Source: Semisulcospira habei
Taxonomy: Eukaryota > Mollusca > Gastropoda > Semisulcospiridae
Direction of reading: 5' to 3'
Length of the DNA: 64,000 nucleotides
Assembly: GCA_036245525.1 (NCBI GenBank)
Contig: BTPG01000008.1
Span: forward strand, 31,725,323-31,789,322
Part shown: one piece after another, positions 31,214 to 43,399 of the stretch
Layout: the number at the start of each line of letters is the position of its first letter
Position numbering within the stretch: the stretch's first letter is position 1
Notes under the pieces: model-generated
What the model was told of the DNA's origin: nothing
Databases searched by the model: none
What the model saw: only the letters and a program-made list of their open reading frames with translations
Position numbers and translations under genes: made by a program

Positions 31214-33162
31214 TTTGTTTTTCACCCTATCCTAATAAACGAACAATCAACGGCCAAAAAAAAAAAAAAAAAAAAAAAAAAATGCCAGAGGCAAACCTAG
31301 GAATTTGTCGATAACTTCAAAATTTGGTCTTATGACGATTTCGATCAGGAGCGCCACATAAATGTGTATCTCTGATTGGTTCAAATGTATAATTCCGAGT
31401 CTATTCGGCTATCTTCGTGTCGGATACAACTCCCACCTTGCAAGTATGTTTTATTGACGGATTACAAGCTAAAACGCGTTGTTTTTAAATAAATCCGCAG
31501 AGGAATCTAGTCAATGTGTCAGACAGAGTGAGACTGAAGAAGTGTATGATCGTAATATACAGGAAAACGTAACTGCCCGTGTCCAAAATAGGCACAATCA
31601 TTATCTGCAGCTGCGAGTCGTTTAGAAAGGACCGCGGATTTTCGCAGGTAGGTGCTCTAACGATTTTGCAAAGCATAACGTGCAAATATCAAAGATATAA
31701 AGGGCGAGATCAAAGATTGTTTATGATTTGTTTGTGAACTTGACCTCGGAGCAGAAGTGTGCATTCATAGAAATCCGAAATTCGGCATTCAGCGCTCGAT
31801 AGAGCACTGTAGATCTGAACGATTTAGATTCAGGAATCTCACGTCTTTCGCCTGTTGTAACATCTGAATATTTCGGTCTGATCAGAAACCATTTGTACAT
31901 TCATTGTGAGACGCTCTGATCACTACTGACGATACGTATGCATACGTGAAAGAAATTTGCCAGCTCAAGGAAACACAGATGTGCTTGATAACGATAATGA
32001 ACATTGTGCACAGGTCCTTTCGTAGCGAGAAAGTGTTGGGATTTCGGCAGTACCACCTCCCGCATAAATGTCACCCAAAACTTGTTTGCAGGAATGATAG
32101 TCCAACATCATATGCACAAGCAAACACTTAATTATATGATTTTCCATCGTAAAAAGATCAATGTACATCATACACGTATTTGTTTCCCTTGGTCAAAGAG
32201 GCTACAAAGTGTACTGTGAAAGTTCTGAACTCAGGCAAGATGCAGCTGTCATTGTGACGGTGTAGGTGTGATTCTGCAGTAAACAAGTATGGTCCGAATT
32301 ATAATATGCAGTCTCATTAGTATGCTATGTGTTTTACATCTTCCACAGCAATCACCAGGAGCATGCAAAATGGGTGTGTATTAGGTGTGATGTTAACAGG
32401 CTGCTGTTTTTTTTTAAAAGCTGTATGCGCGTTTCATGAACTAACCGATTTATATATTGTCAGACATACAAGATGTTTAAATGCTTTTATTTACTTGTGG
32501 TAAATCATGATGTTTTCATTACGAATTCAGTCTCTCCTATTTCAAGTAATGTAACGACTGCAATGAACACAGTGCAGGGGCATGTAACAAACTAGATTGC
32601 AGCTTCTGATACTTTAGGAACAGCACTACTCCTCAAAGCTGACAGATCTCTAAACCATTTTTCCGTCTTCAACAGAAGATATTAGCATTAACAGTTTGTG
32701 TAAACTGCATGGATGTACAAGCATAATGTGTATATGCTGAAACACAAGAAAGCCATAAATGTAAACTCGTGAGACAAGTGTTCATGTATATTTACCCTTG
32801 GATTACCCTTCCGACTTTTAGGAATGTTGAACAATGATAGAAATGGATTTTTTTCCTGTGGTGAAAAAGCCCAACGTCATCTGCTGCCACAGTAAACACA
32901 CACATATACTCTTACAACGACAAAACAGCCCGGACAGATTGGTTTTCACCAGTAAGCCACACTTTTACAAGTGCACCTACATCTGAGTATGGACCTTGAC
33001 AAATATTGCCAATTACTGTAGTGTACCAACCTTCTGCTTACATCTAACATACATTCTGTCTGAATACCAGTTGTCTGCGTGAAGCATAAACAGTGGAAAA
33101 CAAACAGGCTCTCGGGTGCTTCAATAGTGCATCATTGTGTCTACACGAGGTAACGTTGATTA
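31214..33162. other. No gene or repeat family recognised
   Basis: Apart from a 26 bp A run at 31257-31282, this 1.9 kb shows no ORF of interest, hairpin or microsatellite. It lies inside the candidate TTAA-flanked element. Confidence 0.5.
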
Positions 33163-34815
33163 ATAATAATAATAATAAATAATTACGGTATTTATAATGC
33201 GCTTATCTTATAATAATTATAACTCTAAGCGCGCACTCACAACTCGCGCACGCATGCGCACGCTTTAGACAATGACTTGCGTACCACAAACAGTGGAATA
33301 CATTACGACGGTCAGCTTGGGGTGGGGAGTGTGGTGATATAGTGCTAAAACTGTTGAAAGAGGTGAGTTTTAAGGGCGGACTGGAAGGAGGAGAGAGAGT
33401 GTTTCTGACGGAGAGAGTGTGGGAGAGTGTTCCAGGTGGATGGACCGTAGGCGGAGAAGGAGCAGGGGCCGAAAGTGTTAAGTTTGGTGCGAGGGATGTG
33501 GAGGCGGAGAGGGTCAGAGGCAGAGCGGAGGGAGCGGGAAGGTGTGTAGGGGTGAAGTAAGTTGGAGAGATAGGCAGGAGCGCAGTTGTTCAGGGATTTG
33601 TAGCAGAGAGACAGGATTTTGTATTGGATGCGTTGGGGGATGGGGAGCCAGTGAAGGAGTTTGAGCAGGGGTGTGACGTGGTCGGATTTTTTCTTTCTGA
33701 GGACGAGGCGGGCAGCATTGTTCTGAACGCGTTGGAGAGTGAAAATGGTGGAGTGAGGGAGGCCGGAAAGTAGAGAGTTGCAGTAGTCGATGCGAGATAA
33801 GATAAGAGAGACAGCAAGTTTGGTGGCAGCTTCGGTAGTGAGGTATTTTCTGATCTGACTGATGCGGCGGAGGTGGAAATAACATGCCTGGGCCGTGGCG
33901 GAAACGAAGCTGGTCATGGACAGAGAGGAATCGAGGATAACGCCGAGGTTCTTGGCCGAGTCAGAGAGGGAGATGGGGGTGCTATCGAGTTGAAGGTGGA
34001 GAGAGGGAGGGAGCTGGGAGAGTTTCTGGCGAGTGCCTACCAGCATGGCTTCCGTTTTGTCGTCGTTCAGTTTTAGCTTGTTTGCTGTCATCCAGTTTTT
34101 CACGTCTTCGTAGCAGTCAGCCGTGCGAGTCAGTAGTGGCTGAGTGTTGTCGAGTTTGTCTTTGTCTAGCAGTTGTGAGTCGTCAGCGTAGAGGTGGTGG
34201 TGTATGCGGTGAGACTGGATGATGTTGGACAGAGGAGAGGTGTAGAGTGTGAAAAGGACCGGGCCCAGGACGGACCCCTGTGGGACTCCGCAGGAGAGCG
34301 TGACTGGGTTGGAAGAGACGCCGTTGATGGTGACGGACTGCTGTCTGTCGGAGAGGTAGGAGAGAAACCAGGAGTGAGCAGAATCAGTGATGCCAAAGGA
34401 GTGGTGGAGTCGGTGGAGGAGGATAGAGTGGTCTATAGTGTCAAAGGCGGCAGAGAGATCGAGTAGTGTAAGAAGAGAGATGTTGCCCGAGTCGGTGGAG
34501 AGAAGCAGATCGTTTAAGATATGTAGAAGGGCTGTTTCAGTGCTGTGATGTTTGCGATAGGCAGACTGGAATGGACTGAGGAGGTTGTTGTCGGTGAGGT
34601 GGAGGTTGAGCTGGTTGAGAACAACCTTCTCAAGAAGCTTGGACAGGAAAGAGAGATTGGAGACTGGGCGATAGTTCGTGAGTTTGTTTGGGTCGAGGTT
34701 GTGTTTTTTTAGGAGAGGACGGACGATGGCGGACTTGAAGATATCGGGGACGGAGCCGTTTTCTAGAGATGCGTTGATGATGTCGGTAATGAAGGGCAGA
34801 AGTTTTTTCACAATA
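33163..34815 (-). mobile_element. L2/CR1-like LINE, 5'-truncated
   Basis: The 3' end carries an AAT-rich tail (minus strand ATT, 33163-33180) preceded by AAGCGCATTATAAATA. The body runs from mid-reverse transcriptase to the C-terminus; the endonuclease is missing. A second, more decayed copy is at 17790-18560. Confidence 0.88.
33345..34811 (-). pseudogene. L2/CR1-like reverse transcriptase, uninterrupted but lacking its N-terminus
   Basis: A 488-codon frame without stops encodes FSAFRK-type blocks (PFQSAYRKHHSTETALL), LDLSAAFDTIDH, CGVPQGSVLGPVLF and the catalytic YADD (HHLYADDSQLL), then a C-terminal region with RVQNNAARLV and LKLLHWLPI blocks typical of CR1/L2 elements. The first Met is internal to the reverse transcriptase domain, so the ORF is a truncated remnant even though it is open. 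Its intactness indicates a fairly recent insertion. Confidence 0.88.
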
Positions 34816-34859
34816 CCTAATCCACCTGGGTTTGCTTGGTGATCCTAACAATTTAGAAT

Positions 34860-35640
34860 GCTGTTAAAATGGCTTACTGTCACCAAGCAGTTGTGACATT
34901 AGTGCTTACTAACAAACTGGACGCAATAAGTGTGCAGGCCGAGTACAACAAGTAATACTCACTAAGCATCCAAAACTAAAGCATCGGGGTGTAAGTCATA
35001 ATACACACAGGGTTTCAGGAAAGTTTGCATGTCTACACTGCATAAAGGTTTTATCGTGTGAAAAACATCATAAGTCAACGATTTCAGGTGACATATTAGA
35101 GCTGTGAATGCTGGGGAAAAAACGGCACATTGCTGAAACTTGTTTTTGCGGTTTTCTCAAAATTGTAATTTTGGTGGGTGGTACATACTGAGGAAACAAA
35201 TATCTGAAAATGTACTTGTCAGATAATAGTGAAATTTTACACGCAAGCTCACAAATGGGTTTATTATGGAATATCAATGCCGATTGTTTAATTTTAGCTT
35301 AGTTTGGGAGTTATGAATAGCTTCCCTTGGCCAAAACCAGAACATTCATATTTTTAAAAAAATCTTCAAAACCAGGTAAGATATTCAAAATTAGCATTGA
35401 CATTCCGTAATGATGATATCAGTTGATATTTTGACCAAATTTGACTTTTCAGAAGCATCAACGGTAGCTGAAAGTTTATTTCCTTAGCAACCAGGTGTAA
35501 CGGTCACTTAGTGTTCGTTGCCATGGCAACAGTGAGCATACCTGACTAAATGAGCACGTCGGAGCGTTCAGGAGAGACAAATACTGATTCTAATGATATA
35601 CACTAAAAGATATGTCCATAAAACCAAAACAAATGCGCTG
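34860..35640. other. No gene recognised
   Basis: AT-rich unique-looking DNA between the LINE and the right terminal inverted repeat of the candidate element; nothing codes. Confidence 0.5.
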
Positions 35641-35840
35641 AAGTGTCCTAGCTCGCCTTAAGTAAAAACAAAAGAAAAAAAAAAAAGAAAGAAAAGTGAA
35701 ACGAAAACACCGGTTTAGAGTGGCTGCAAGTAACATTTGACGCCAATGCAACGTAAGCATGCAAAGTCCGGTGTCAAATGTGTCTGGGGGCTAATCAAGC
35801 ATTCTTAACAGCCTCCGTTAGGCAGCTCTTTTCATCCGAA

Positions 35841-35903
35841 AGAGGCATAGATCCTCTCGAGCTCCTGCAGCAGCAGGGACTCACGAGAATCCGTGCCTCC
35901 TGC
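35841..35903. repeat. Family A hairpin (A11)
   Basis: AGAGGCATAGATCCTC left, GAGAATCCGTGCCTCCTG right, apex GCTCCTGCAGCAGCAGGGAC; several unpaired mutations. Confidence 0.75.
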
Positions 35904-36041
35904 GAACAGAGCTCGGCCACATATGAATCAGGCTGTCTTAAAGTCCCTGTTTTAAACCGTGATCGATTGTTACCTAAAGAGCGTCGTCTGCGCATATGAT
36001 CAGCAGAGTAAGTAAGCGATTGGGAGCCGCAGTAAGGCAAA

Positions 36042-36114
36042 AGGTCCTCGGGTCGACGTCGGCTTTAGCTGGCCCGCGCAAGAGTCAGCTAAAGCCGACG
36101 TAGGCCCGAGGACC
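36042..36114. repeat. Family C hairpin (C4)
   Basis: Outer AGGTCCTCGGG / CCCGAGGACCT; inner GTCGGCTTTAGCTGG / AGCTAAAGCCGAC. The right apical GTGCGCGGG half is deleted. The flank TTATTTACTCGATGGGAAA is shared, inverted, with C5. Confidence 0.85.
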
Positions 36115-36745
36115 TGTTATTTACTCGATGGGAAAGGCATGCGTTCCCAGATGGTCGTCTGAGCCTCGGGAATCGATGGCCGTCTGTCTCCACGGTCGCG
36201 AGTGATCTGACAACAAGCAAGCTCCCTTTGTTTTCAGCGTACAGCAGACCCACTGGATTTAGAAATGAAACCTTGTTTGCCGACGGCCAAAGACAGGGTA
36301 CAGGCGCACAGACTGAATTAGTTGCCGTCGTTCCCAAGCTTAAATTCAGGGAGTAAGCTCAACCGAATGGCTAAAGTCCGAAATAGCTTAGGCGAATAAG
36401 CGTCGGAGCAGGAGAGCGAAGGGAATCGCCGGGACGTGGGTTCGGTAGCCCCGGTAGCTGGACTCGCAATCCAGGCGGAAAAGACGGGCTTGTTCAATAG
36501 CATGTCCGCTGAAAGGTCCTGGTAAATCAAAGTGGCACAATTGGAGTGCGCCCGAGTTGATCAGTGTTCAGATCGTATTCCATAGGCAATAGATTTCCTT
36601 GCCCCCCATAACCCGCCCGTAAGGGCCGTCCATAATCACTTCGGTGCTGTGGACGTTAAACTCCGAACTAACTAACCCACCATCAACCGAATGGTTGGGT
36701 GGGGACGAATTTATCCCTGCACGTATTTTACACACGGCCTACGTA

Positions 36746-36904
36746 TTAAGACATTCTACCCCAGGACCAAAATCCCCAAATTTCGAAAATGCCCCTTGAA
36801 GGACTGTATTACAGCCTATGGGCGCCAAGCTATTCTGGCACCACCCTTGAAATGTTATGCTCGATCCATGTCTTGCTGTGGCGTGTTGGGGCTGAATTAG
36901 TTAA
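36746..36904. mobile_element. TTAA MITE retaining only the right half of its family B hairpin (B9)
   Basis: Left end TTAAGACATTCTACCCC, right end inverted TTAACTAATTCAGCCCC. The left arm is missing; the right arm GGCGCCAAGC...ATGCTCGATCC remains. Confidence 0.8.
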
Positions 36905-37261
36905 CCTAAAAATATTATCATAAATATGAAAATGTGAAGACCGAAATTAGCATGTCCAGAAATTTTGTTAACATTTCTAAATCGTTTAACTTTTTTTTTT
37001 TCAATTTTCGACTCTGCCGTAAATATTAAAATGCTACTTGAAAAAAGAATCCCCCCCCCCCCCCACACACACACACACACACATACACACACCAAAAAAA
37101 AAAAAATGGAAAAAAAAAAAAGAAACAAAAGAAAAAGAAAGAAAAGACGCTTAGAAGGGTTAGAAAGGACAATTACAAGACACTTTGTTTAAAAAATGGT
37201 GTTGTAGTTGTCCTTTCTAAGCATGTTTTTTGTGTGTTTTTTTTTGTTGGTTTTTTTGGGG

Positions 37262-37270
<9 letters not shown>

Positions 37271-37295
<25 letters not shown>

Positions 37296-37305
37296 CGATT
37301 TTCAT
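37271..37305 (+). repeat. G35 homopolymer
   Basis: 35 uninterrupted G residues after a T-rich stretch; potential quadruplex and a likely site of assembly error. Confidence 0.95.
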
Positions 37306-37613
37306 TGCATTTTCACGCTACCTTTTTGGATTGGATAACGATACTTCCTGGTTTACTAGTTTACGCATCACGCACATTCTGCACTGAGTGATTCTACACC
37401 GTGAACCCCCTCCCCCTCCCCCACCACCACATCCCACCTTACCCATGCCCCCAATCTGTCGACAAGACAACAAATCAGAGATAACCCTATGGATTTCGAA
37501 TGCCCTTTTTGAAATTATTCCTGCATGAATCATCTCTATAATACGCGCTATCGACAGCAAGATGTTTTCTGAGTGCCATGCCATGCCATGCCATTTTCCC
37601 ATCGAGTAAATAA

Positions 37614-37698
37614 CAGATCCTCGAGGCGAAGTCGGCTTTACCTGGCCCGCGCACGGCCGTGCGCGGGCTAGCAAAAGCCGACGTCGGCCCGAGGACCT
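37614..37698. repeat. Family C hairpin (C5)
   Basis: Apex CTGGCCCGCGCACGGCCGTGCGCGGGC, outer AGATCCTCG / CGAGGACCT. Preceded by (CATGC)n-like repeats at 37576-37592. Opposite orientation to C4. Confidence 0.87.
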
Positions 37699-38532
37699 TT
37701 TGCTTTACTGCGTCCCATGTATCCCACACCCCCACCTCACTTCCCCGTCATTTTGAAGAACAAGTTTGCAGCAGCTTGTAAAGAGGCATTACGCTAGCTT
37801 CATGACACACCAACACAAAGAATGCTTGCCCTTTCAAGATGGAAAACAGTAAGCGCATTTTTAAGTCCCTTCTATTTATAGAAGGAAAATTTTTGGACGG
37901 GTCGTGGTGAGACGAATTTAATAGCATGCCCATGATGTCAAAGGCGGGCAGGCCTAAACCTCTCACACTCATGTCTAGTTACGCTAACCTCGCTGCAGAA
38001 CGTACATTTGGCGCGAAGCGCAGTGAGTGTGCGTATGTATGTATGTATGTATGTACGTCTGTCTCAAGAAGTCACTTAGTGCCTGCCAAATCGATGTATG
38101 TATGTATGTATGTATGTGTGTGCGTGTGTATGTAAACAAGAGAATCTCCGATTTTTCTGTACACACAAGCTTGAAACTTGGCGAAATACTTTCGTAAGGG
38201 GGTTGCTAAGAGAGCCTCCGAGCATACTGTAATTGAATGTCTCATTTAAGACATAAACAACCGTTTATAGGAAGTCGGTTGACCCCGATTAGAGGCCGTA
38301 ATTTGTGTCATATTTACTTGAAATTTTGGATATAGATAGTTTGGAGAAAGACATTGGGTGAGTACGTTAGCGAGCTTTGTATCCTTTCAAATTGTAAAAA
38401 TTATTTTTTTTTCAGAAAATAAATAAAACAGTAAAAAACCTTGACTTCTAGAGAAAGTCAGACAGTGGCGGTGACGTAAAAAGGCAACTCCGTCACCACG
38501 CAGACATTGACATAATACTCTAAATATGACGT

Positions 38533-38658
<126 letters not shown>

Positions 38659-38666
38659 TGCGCGCG

Positions 38667-38729
38667 TCTCCAAGAGGCATAGATCCTCATGCGCCCGGAG
38701 AGCGCATGAGGATATATGTCTCTTGGAGA
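38667..38729. repeat. Family A variant hairpin (A12)
   Basis: TCTCCAAGAGGCATAGATCC left, right arm ending TCTCTTGGAGA, apex ATGCGCCCGGAGAGCGCAT. Best preserved member of the module R variant. Confidence 0.88.
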
Positions 38730-38828
38730 TGTTTGGAGCGCGCGCGCATGCACGCACTAACACGCACACATACACACACACATCGTCGCGCTTTCAGAAG
38801 AACATTCAGGTGACCCGATATAGTTTAA

Positions 38829-39185
38829 AATTGTATCGTAAGATTAAAATGTTGTTTATACCACACGAATAACGCTGATGTACATGTGTTACGGCATAGT
38901 AGGAGGTTGAGTCGAGGCACGGTTAGCGCCCAACTCACTTTAACACCTGCAATACACAGTAGCCCGCCGAGCGCTGGACTGTCATGTCCACTGAGTGACG
39001 AGAACTTACGCAATTCTTCTAGGACACGCGAGCCACGCAAGCCGCCGGGGCCAAGCGCGCTGGTTAGGGCCCTAAGTGGCCCTCTCACTTTGGTCAGTCG
39101 CTCTGATAAATCACGCGAGAAGCTGGTCCGCTCACAGACCAGTACCTAGCCTTGGTCCAATATACCACGCAGATGAGGTAGATTA
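38829..39185. repeat. Duplicated block, copy 1 left part
   Basis: AAATTGTATCGTAAGATTAAAATG through GCGCTGGACTGTCA and CACGCAAGCCGCCGGG to GAGGTAGATTA matches 41527-41910. Continues after the inserted element at 40074 (CCGCGGTCAAACAGCTTACA). Confidence 0.88.
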
Positions 39186-40070
39186 AGGCTCCTCACACGG
39201 AGAAACGAAACGAAACATTTCGTCGAAATGTCCGCATTTCAGACATTTCTCCAACATTTCACCGTTTCACGAAATGCGAAACGACACATTTCACGAAATA
39301 GAACCTGTCTCTATTCGCGAAACATTTCGCCGAAACATTTCTACCCGTCGCCCAATCAGCGTCGTCCGCTCGGTCACACCCCAATCTGACGTCATTCAAG
39401 CCCACACAAGGAAGATAGCAACGGTAAAGCGATGCCGTGGAGTCAATGAACAATGAACAATGAACAATGAACAATGAACCTTTATTTTCCAACGGTAGAA
39501 GTTATTGGTAACAAGACCAGTTTTCAAACTTGCCGTTGCTACATCTACTACAGTCTGCGTGAACAGGTCTATTATGGCTAGAATTGCGCGATGCGACGCA
39601 CGATTCTGTAAGATTTAAGCGGAGAAATCATTTTCGAAATGGAATCTATCAAGTATCATCACTAAAGTACCACCAAAATATGATGTTAGGTCAGTTTTCT
39701 GAACCCCACTTTCATCGGCTGCTCTGCGAAGCCGCCTACAAGATGGCGGCATCCTCGATTCACTTGAACCAACCCTGTTTACGCATTCAAAAGCGCTTAC
39801 ATTTATTCGATGTGGTCGGCAATTCACTTTAATTGTTTAAGTGAAGGCACACATGTATTATAATATGTTTAGTTTTTAAGCGTCAGTAGTCAGAAACATG
39901 ACCCGATGTCCACCGATACAAACCAGAGCATGTGTCAGTGAAGAGTTACTTCCCCTGTGTACCAATCGAAATGAATTTTCACCGCGTTTCTGCGTGTGCG
40001 GAGAAGGCATTTCGATGCAATGAAAATGTTTCGTTTCTTGTGCATTTCGTTTCTCCGTGTAGGGAAGCCT
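39186..40070. mobile_element. Non-autonomous PIF/Harbinger-like transposon, 885 bp
   Basis: Left end AGGCTCCTCACACGGAGAAA and inverted right end AGGCTTCCCTACACGGAGAA are terminal inverted repeats; TTA is duplicated at 39183-39185 and 40071-40073. Subterminal regions repeat GAAACATTTCG. The paralogous copy at about 41909 (GTAGATCAGTGAGCCGCGG) is the uninterrupted site. The 3 bp TTA duplication suggests Harbinger; no transposase is present. Confidence 0.8.
39446..39479. repeat. (CAATGAA)n short tandem repeat
   Basis: Five near-perfect 7 bp units inside the Harbinger-like element. Confidence 0.9.
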
Positions 40071-40110
40071 TTAGTGACCCGCGGTCAAACAGCTTACATG
40101 CAATTTTCTA

Positions 40111-41293
40111 CATATGGCTGCAGTTGGTTCTAATGTATGCCAAGAACCACAGTTTCATTCGGAGAAACAATTTTGCTTTCTTCTGGCAACTCTACAATAA
40201 TGACTTTCTTACTGTGACATCACACATATCGCAACGTGAAACGCCCCAGGGTATACAGGTCTACTCTGCTGATGTTGCCGTGAGACTGTCACCGAACATC
40301 GCCGCAACCCAGGGCAGACGCTTGACGATAGGAACATTATGAAGATAAGAGTTCATTTCTTTATACATGATGCATCATGACGTTACCGATCTTAATGATT
40401 AATTACTGACATGATAAATTAGAAAGCTATGAAATAAAAAGGAACAAATCAAACAATGATACATATCTACTTCAATAGCAATAGAGTTTTTCCTGTGTAC
40501 GAAAGATGCGACGCTTTGGTTATGTCATGAAGTTACTTAACTAGTGTTTTCTACTATTGCTGTGGCAAAATGTCAGCAAAGAAGGCCAAGCCCTCGTTCA
40601 AGTTTTCCAGTGCCACTGATCCACATGCTGGTGTGAAGGCGTACCTCAAACGACGCAAACCGGGACAACATTGTGTTCACTGGTTGCCGGGACAGTTTAC
40701 GTGATGACAAGCGAATTATACGACAGTCTGCGTGAACAAGTATAGACTGCAAGACTGATATCGACATATGTTCATTGTGCAACAGAACAGCGTATAATCT
40801 CCAATGGACTCGTGTATCGAGGTAACGAGTACTGTCATACAAGGATGCTCCATTGGTATTGTTACTACAGGACACATCATGATGGAATGAAAACTAGCAG
40901 AATGTGGTCGTGATGGTGCTAGTATAACAGGATAGGTCCGTTTAATAACAGTGCATCAATCAGATGGAGTGCCGAGAATAGGATAACAACTATTCCAAGT
41001 ACTCACGGACAGTTCCTCACTTCATGCCACTGCTGCCGCAGCAAGTCTGCGTAATGTGTGCATGTTGTGAAACTAATTCAGTGTGACGCTTTCCAAGCAG
41101 AAACCCAGTGCAGGGTAGTTGTGATACCTCTTCATTCAACACGGACATGCATATGGCTGAAGGGCAGTTTTTCTGGGGTACCTTCACTAAGCTCTGTTAG
41201 TGAACGCTGGGCATGTTCACCCACCAAACCACCGAGACTTTGCTTGACTCTGGAACATTTTTCTTGTGGTTCATGATATCTGCTGTAACGTGA
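40111..41293. other. No gene recognised
   Basis: An ATG at 40571 opens a short Lys/Arg-rich frame of about 44 codons (MSAKKAKPSFKF start) that then stops; too short and unsupported to call. The phrase ACAGTCTGCGTGAACA occurs here (40729) and at 39550. Confidence 0.4.
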
Positions 41294-41346
41294 CCGCCGT
41301 GAGATGGACTTAGGTGCCCGCTCGGCGTTTAAACCTAAATAACTAA
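41294..41346 (+). mobile_element. 53 bp retroposon shard, second copy
   Basis: CCGCCGTGAGATGGAC...GGCGTTTAAACC...AATAACTAA, nearly identical to 18060-18112 and starting at the same base. No clear target duplication. Confidence 0.75.
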
Positions 41347-41526
41347 CTATCAACTGATGTGATGTGAACGTGCCCAAACCTATTGTTGGCTGATTTGTGC
41401 ATTTATACTAACTATGGATTAAATTCACTGATTGATATGGTTGCTGACACAATATGATATTGATGTGCTATAAATAAATTTAAATAGAAAAATGATAACG
41501 GTGTTTTCAGTTTGAAGTGTGGGATA

Positions 41527-41955
41527 AAATAAAATTGTATCGTAAGATTAAAATGCTGGTGTACATGTGTTACGGCATAGTAGGAGGTTGAGTCATTGGC
41601 ACGGTTAGCGCCCAACTCAATGAAACACCTGCAATACACAGTAGCCGGCCGAGCGCTGGACTGTCACACATGTCCACTGAGTGACCAGAACTTAAGCAAT
41701 TCTTCTAGGGCACGCTAGCCACGCAAGCCGCCGGGACCAAGCGCGCTGGTTAGGGCCGCCCTAAGTGAAGATTCTTCACTGTAAAATAAAAAATCATTGT
41801 CATTGTCATTGTCTCACTTTGGTCAGTCGCTCTGATAAATATTAGTCACGCGGGAAGCTGGTCCGCTCACAGACCTTGGTCCAATGTACCACGCAGACGA
41901 GGACGTAGATCAGTGAGCCGCGGTCAAACAGCTTACATACAATTTTCTACCCACC
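41527..41955. repeat. Duplicated block, copy 2
   Basis: Homologue of 38829-39185 plus 40074-40110. It has its own 45 bp insertion at about 41767-41812 ending TCATTGTCATTGTC, and lacks the Harbinger-like element. Confidence 0.88.
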
Positions 41956-42497
41956 ACCTCCCCACCACCACCTTGTATTTGCTGAAGTCCCCTCGCCATG
42001 ACCCCCGCTCCCCTTCTGTAGATTATTGCATCGTATCCAGGATACTCAAGTCGCGAGTGCATTACGACATTGCATGAACAGGGTCTTGCATTTACAGCTT
42101 GTCTTGCTATGACAAATTTATAAAATTGACCTAACCTATTGCCTGCTTGAGATGAACTGAGAGGATGAGGCTGCAATTCAGTAGTGGTTAGGCACTTGCG
42201 TGTTTAGGTGTTTAGGAGCGCGCACGTGTTGTAGCGGACTCGGGTATTGAGCACACCTGCAGGGTCCGTGGCATCGCAGACGATGGCGAAAGTGGGATAT
42301 TGACTGAGCTATAACGATAGTGAGCTATAGCGCGTGTAGGGACGAAGTCGCCTAACCGACCATCTACAAGACAGGGACAGTGAGGCTGTCGTTCAATGCC
42401 AGAGTATTAGTATGCTGGTTGCGAAATGTTGGTCAGTTGAGCTCCCTCTGCCGTGCAAGACACTGCGGTCTGCTATATTCATGCCTTGGCTTGCTTT

Positions 42498-42701
42498 TTA
42501 ACTCATTTTACCCCAACAACGAAATCCTTAAATTTTGCCGTTGTCCTCTGAAGACTGCTTTGCAGTGCAGGACACAGATCGACCATGATAGTTCAAGGGC
42601 GATGTCAGAATAGCTTGGCGCCCATAGGCGCCAAGATATTCTGGCAACACCCTTGAACTATCATGGTCGATCCGTGGTGCGTCTGGGGTAGAATGAGTTA
42701 A
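42498..42701. mobile_element. TTAA MITE with family B hairpin (B10)
   Basis: TTAACTCATTTTACCCC left, inverted TTAACTCATTCTACCCC right. Hairpin 42577-42672 with loop CATA and a few unpaired substitutions. Confidence 0.9.
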
Positions 42702-43399
42702 ACCTTTAGAATAGAACCTCCTGGTGAACTGTCAGCATTTGACAACCCACAAACCACCACCACCCTTCTGTAGACTTGCGATTACTCAAGCCACCGCCCA
42801 GCAGGTGGTGCAGGGAAACAGAGAGAGAGAGAGAGAGCAGTTACTGACTCGTGTTGAGGAACAAACACCCACTTGTGTCATGGTCGGATACTACATGAAG
42901 TGCATACACATTATTATTTTGGCGTATAGTATTTCTGCAGTATGAAAATCATGTACTGTCTTTCATGTACGTTTGCCTTATTGTGTATAATATCTATATT
43001 TATGAGTACTTCATTGCACTGTAATAGCCTGAGTGCATCCGAACTTGCTGATACATGTACCTTCCATTGCCGGGTAATGCCTGTCGGTAGTCAACCCTTA
43101 TTCCTCCCATATTTCTCATTACGGATTACAGCACGTTTCAGGCGGAATAACATCTTTCATAACGACGCTGTCGAACGTCAGCAGCAGTCAGTTCGCTCAA
43201 GCAGGGGTCACACAGCAGTGTGACTACATTTGCAAGTTACCTGGCTTAGTTTTCGTTGTTTGTGAGCATGTTATCTTGCCGGGGTTACACCGAAGCGTGG
43301 CTGGACTCGCGAGGCAGCTTCGGTCCATCTGTTATTTATGTTGTCTATGTTTGGTTACAAAGGAAATTAGGTAAAAGCACTGTCAGCACTATTTTTTTT

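Larger units (their letters stand above)
30916..35657. mobile_element. Candidate large TTAA-flanked DNA transposon (Kolobok-like?)
   Basis: GGCGAGCTAGGACACTT at 30916-30932 is inverted exactly at 35641-35657, with TTAA immediately outside both (30912-30915 and 35658-35661). TTAA duplication with GG-starting termini is a Kolobok trait; piggyBac termini usually start CC. The interval contains the L2-like LINE 33163-34815 and no family A-C hairpin. No transposase was recognised, so the rest (about 3 kb) would be non-autonomous or decayed. Confidence 0.5.

Noticed and set aside
34835..34891. TGCTTGGTGA / TCACCAAGCA stem as a further MITE hairpin
   Set aside because: Only 10 bp arms with a long spacer and no similarity to families A-C; likely chance.
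40571..40710. Short Lys/Arg-rich frame starting MSAKKAKPSFKF
   Set aside because: It stops after about 44 codons and shows no known domain, splice site or second copy.
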